DNA of 8,223 nucleotides from Mageeibacillus sp. UBA5747. Its GTDB lineage: Bacteria > Bacillota > Clostridia > Saccharofermentanales > UBA5734. The stretch covers positions 1-8,223 of the forward strand of contig DIFN01000091.1 of assembly GCA_002419145.1 (NCBI GenBank). The letters are read 5' to 3'. The position numbers and the translations under genes are program-made. The notes beneath the pieces were generated by a model. The model had not been told where the DNA came from. It saw nothing but the letters and a program-made list of their open reading frames with translations, and searched no databases. Shown here piece by piece: positions 6,752 through 8,223 of this stretch (positions are counted from its first letter, which is position 1; each line of letters begins with the position of its first letter).

Positions 6752-7918
6752 ATGAAAAAATTGAACGTTGGCATCATTGGTGCCGGATTCATGTCTAAAG
6801 CCCATTCCATGGCCTATGCGGCGATGCCGATGTTTTTCTGGCCCGCACCAGCCATCCCGGTCCGTGCCATCCTGGCCGATATCAATGACAAGACTGCCGC
6901 CGAGGCGGCCGCCCGATTCGGCTATGAACGTTCAACCGGCGACTGGCGGACCATCATCGCGGATCCATCCATCGATATCGTTGATATCGCCACCCCAAAC
7001 AACAGCCATGCCGAGATCGCCCTGGCAGCAGCCCAGGCGGGCAAGCACATCCTATGTGAAAAGCCGATTGCCCGGACGACCGAAGAAGCCCTGCAGATGC
7101 TGGAAGCTGTCCGAAAGGCTGGCGTTACCAATATGCTGGCGTTCAATTACCGGAAAACTCCAGCTATCGCCTATGCCAAGAAGCTGATTCAAGAAGGAGA
7201 GATCGGACCGATCCGCAATTTCCGGGCCACATATTTGCAGGACTGGTCAGCCGATCCGAATGCCCCGCTCTCCTGGCGTTTCCAGAAGGATGTTGCTGGA
7301 AGTGGTGCCCTCGGTGACATCGGCACCCATGTCATCGACATAGCCCGTTACCTGGTTTCCGATATTGCAGAAGTATCCTCTCTGGTCAAAACTTACATCG
7401 GCGAGCGCCCGGTTCAAGCAGCTGGACTGGATGCGCTTGGAACCGTTAAGATGGCCGGTTCGGCCCAGAAGGGCATCGTCGATGTGGATGATGAGATTAC
7501 CACCTTGCTGAAATTTGACAACGGAGCCATTGGATCTCTCGAAGCGACTCGCAACGCTTGGGGACGCAACAATTTCATCACCCTGGAAATTCATGGTGAA
7601 ATCGGCTCGATCTATTTCAATTACGAGCGGCGCGACGAACTCCAGGTTTGCTTCGCAAACGACCCGGCTGACCGCAAAGGCTTTAGAACCATCTACACGG
7701 GCCCTGCCCATCCCAATGGCGCCGCTCTTTGGCCGATCCCGGCGCTTGGTATCGGATATGGTGAAACCAAAATCATCGAGTGCTATGATTTCTTCGACGC
7801 GGTCGTCAACCACAAGAGATGTGAGCCTGATTTTGAAGACGGTTACCGCATCTCTCAGATCTGCGACGCCATCCTCCAATCGGCCGCTACCAGCCAGTGG
7901 ACCAAGACTCGCAGCTGA
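6752..7918 (+). CDS. Gfo/Idh/MocA-family NAD(P)-dependent sugar dehydrogenase, second paralogue
   Basis: A 388-residue cytoplasmic oxidoreductase, first gene of the rightward operon. GGAGG at 6742-6746 lies 5 bases ahead of ATG 6752. The Rossmann motif reads GAGFMS (10-15), with Ser in place of the third Gly found in the paralogue at 3066-4238. D43 ends beta-2 (NAD preference inferred), EKP is at 103-105 with presumed catalytic Lys104, and GDIGTHVID (188-196) supplies D189 and H193. Segments such as FFWPAPA, YLQDWSADP and LWPIPALGIGYGET resemble what I recall of levoglucosan dehydrogenase (LgdA) proteins, but this could not be checked, so no symbol is assigned. It is about 60% identical to the first paralogue over the N-terminal 105 residues and collinear throughout apart from small gaps. 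The following TIM-barrel gene suggests consecutive steps in one pathway. Inositol dehydrogenase-like or other 3-keto-sugar roles are alternatives. Confidence 0.93.
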   Translation: MKKLNVGIIGAGFMSKAHSMAYAAMPMFFWPAPAIPVRAILADINDKTAAEAAARFGYERSTGDWRTIIADPSIDIVDIATPNNSHAEIALAAAQAGKHILCEKPIARTTEEALQMLEAVRKAGVTNMLAFNYRKTPAIAYAKKLIQEGEIGPIRNFRATYLQDWSADPNAPLSWRFQKDVAGSGALGDIGTHVIDIARYLVSDIAEVSSLVKTYIGERPVQAAGLDALGTVKMAGSAQKGIVDVDDEITTLLKFDNGAIGSLEATRNAWGRNNFITLEIHGEIGSIYFNYERRDELQVCFANDPADRKGFRTIYTGPAHPNGAALWPIPALGIGYGETKIIECYDFFDAVVNHKRCEPDFEDGYRISQICDAILQSAATSQWTKTRS

Positions 7919-7990
7919 TGCAATGGCCAGGGATCTTTCAGATTAAACTCAACGCGTATGCCCACCGGGCGAACCATTCAGGAGATTACC

Positions 7991-8223
7991 ATGCAATTTG
8001 GATTTGTCAGTGCCATTCTGGCCGAAAAAACCTATGAAGAAGTCATCGACTTTGCCGCCGATCATGGATTTGGCTGTGTCGAAATGATGTGCTGGCCCGT
8101 TGGCAAGGCCGAACGTCGCTATGCCGGAGTGACCCACATCGATATCGACAGCCTGGACGATCAGAAGTCGGCTGAGATTCTTGACCATGCCAAGGTCCGA
8201 AAGGTCCGCATTTCTTCGCTGGG
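7991..8223 (+). CDS. TIM-barrel sugar (phosphate) isomerase/epimerase, N-terminal part (3' end outside window)
   Basis: Seventy-seven codons of an open frame that runs off the right edge. AGGAG at 7980-7984 lies 6 bases ahead of ATG 7991, and the gene starts 72 bases after the dehydrogenase stop, so the two are probably co-transcribed. The sequence fits the xylose isomerase-like / AP-endonuclease-2 family: first strand FGFVSAIL (3-10), a helix TYEEVIDFAADHGF (14-27), second strand CVEMMCWP (29-36) with the family's conserved Glu at 31, and the ISSLG strand at the visible end. Members isomerise, epimerise, eliminate or hydrate sugars and inositols, usually with a divalent metal, and often pair with Gfo/Idh/MocA enzymes (IolE/IolI-type, LgdB-type, 3-keto-glycoside lyases). 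The metal-binding residues lie beyond the window, so the exact activity cannot be judged. Confidence 0.88.
   Translation, partial: MQFGFVSAILAEKTYEEVIDFAADHGFGCVEMMCWPVGKAERRYAGVTHIDIDSLDDQKSAEILDHAKVRKVRISSL

Noticed and set aside
7247..7879. 210-codon open frame on -
   Set aside because: It is antisense to the second dehydrogenase, with no ribosome binding site or family features; it mirrors the real gene's codon pattern.
7957..7973. Small hairpin GCCC-ACC-GGGC between the second dehydrogenase and the TIM-barrel gene
   Set aside because: Four base pairs and a three-base loop are too weak to claim as a terminator or control element.

Overview
The window is one bacterial carbohydrate import and breakdown locus. 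It has moderate GC (roughly half), strong AGGAGG-type ribosome binding sites, tight gene spacing and sigma-70-like promoters. Nothing in it is phage, IS, CRISPR or RNA-gene material. The gene families (CUT2 sugar ABC transporter, Gfo/Idh/MocA dehydrogenases, a TIM-barrel sugar isomerase/epimerase and a LacI-type regulator) are typical of a saprophytic or gut bacterium. The strong Shine-Dalgarno sites would suit Firmicutes, Chloroflexota or Spirochaetota, but the lineage cannot be fixed from this sequence.

Layout. Positions 1-417 hold the C-terminal part of a sugar-binding protein (start outside the window). A GC-rich hairpin with a UUCG loop follows at 451-480. The double ATPase of a CUT2 transporter (507-2015) overlaps its permease (1996-2973), and the first Gfo/Idh/MocA dehydrogenase follows (3066-4238). 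All of these are on +. A 13-bp perfect dyad (4296-4331) separates this run from a convergent regulator on - (6398 to 4335). The regulator is 687 aa, about twice the usual LacI length: a complete LacI protein followed by a second, sugar-ABC-type binding domain. A 353-bp intergenic region (6399-6751) carries two back-to-back promoters, each with a 17-bp spacer, and an 18-bp near-palindrome just downstream of the rightward promoter. The rightward operon starts with a second Gfo/Idh/MocA dehydrogenase (6752-7918), about 60% identical to the first over its N-terminal domain, followed by a TIM-barrel isomerase/epimerase (7991 to the right edge, incomplete).

How it fits together (inference). A sugar or sugar derivative is imported by the CUT2 transporter. 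It is then handled by two related NAD-type dehydrogenases and at least one TIM-barrel enzyme, under control of the regulator between them. Two Gfo/Idh proteins plus a TIM-barrel enzyme recall oxidise/eliminate-or-epimerise/reduce schemes through 3-keto sugars, such as the levoglucosan pathway (LgdA, LgdB1, LgdB2, LgdC), or inositol-type pathways. The substrate cannot be settled here.

Most notable point: the C-terminal extension of the regulator aligns with the transporter's own binding protein at about one third identity over some 107 residues. The regulator therefore seems to have acquired a cytoplasmic copy of a transporter-type sugar sensor on top of its normal LacI sensor.
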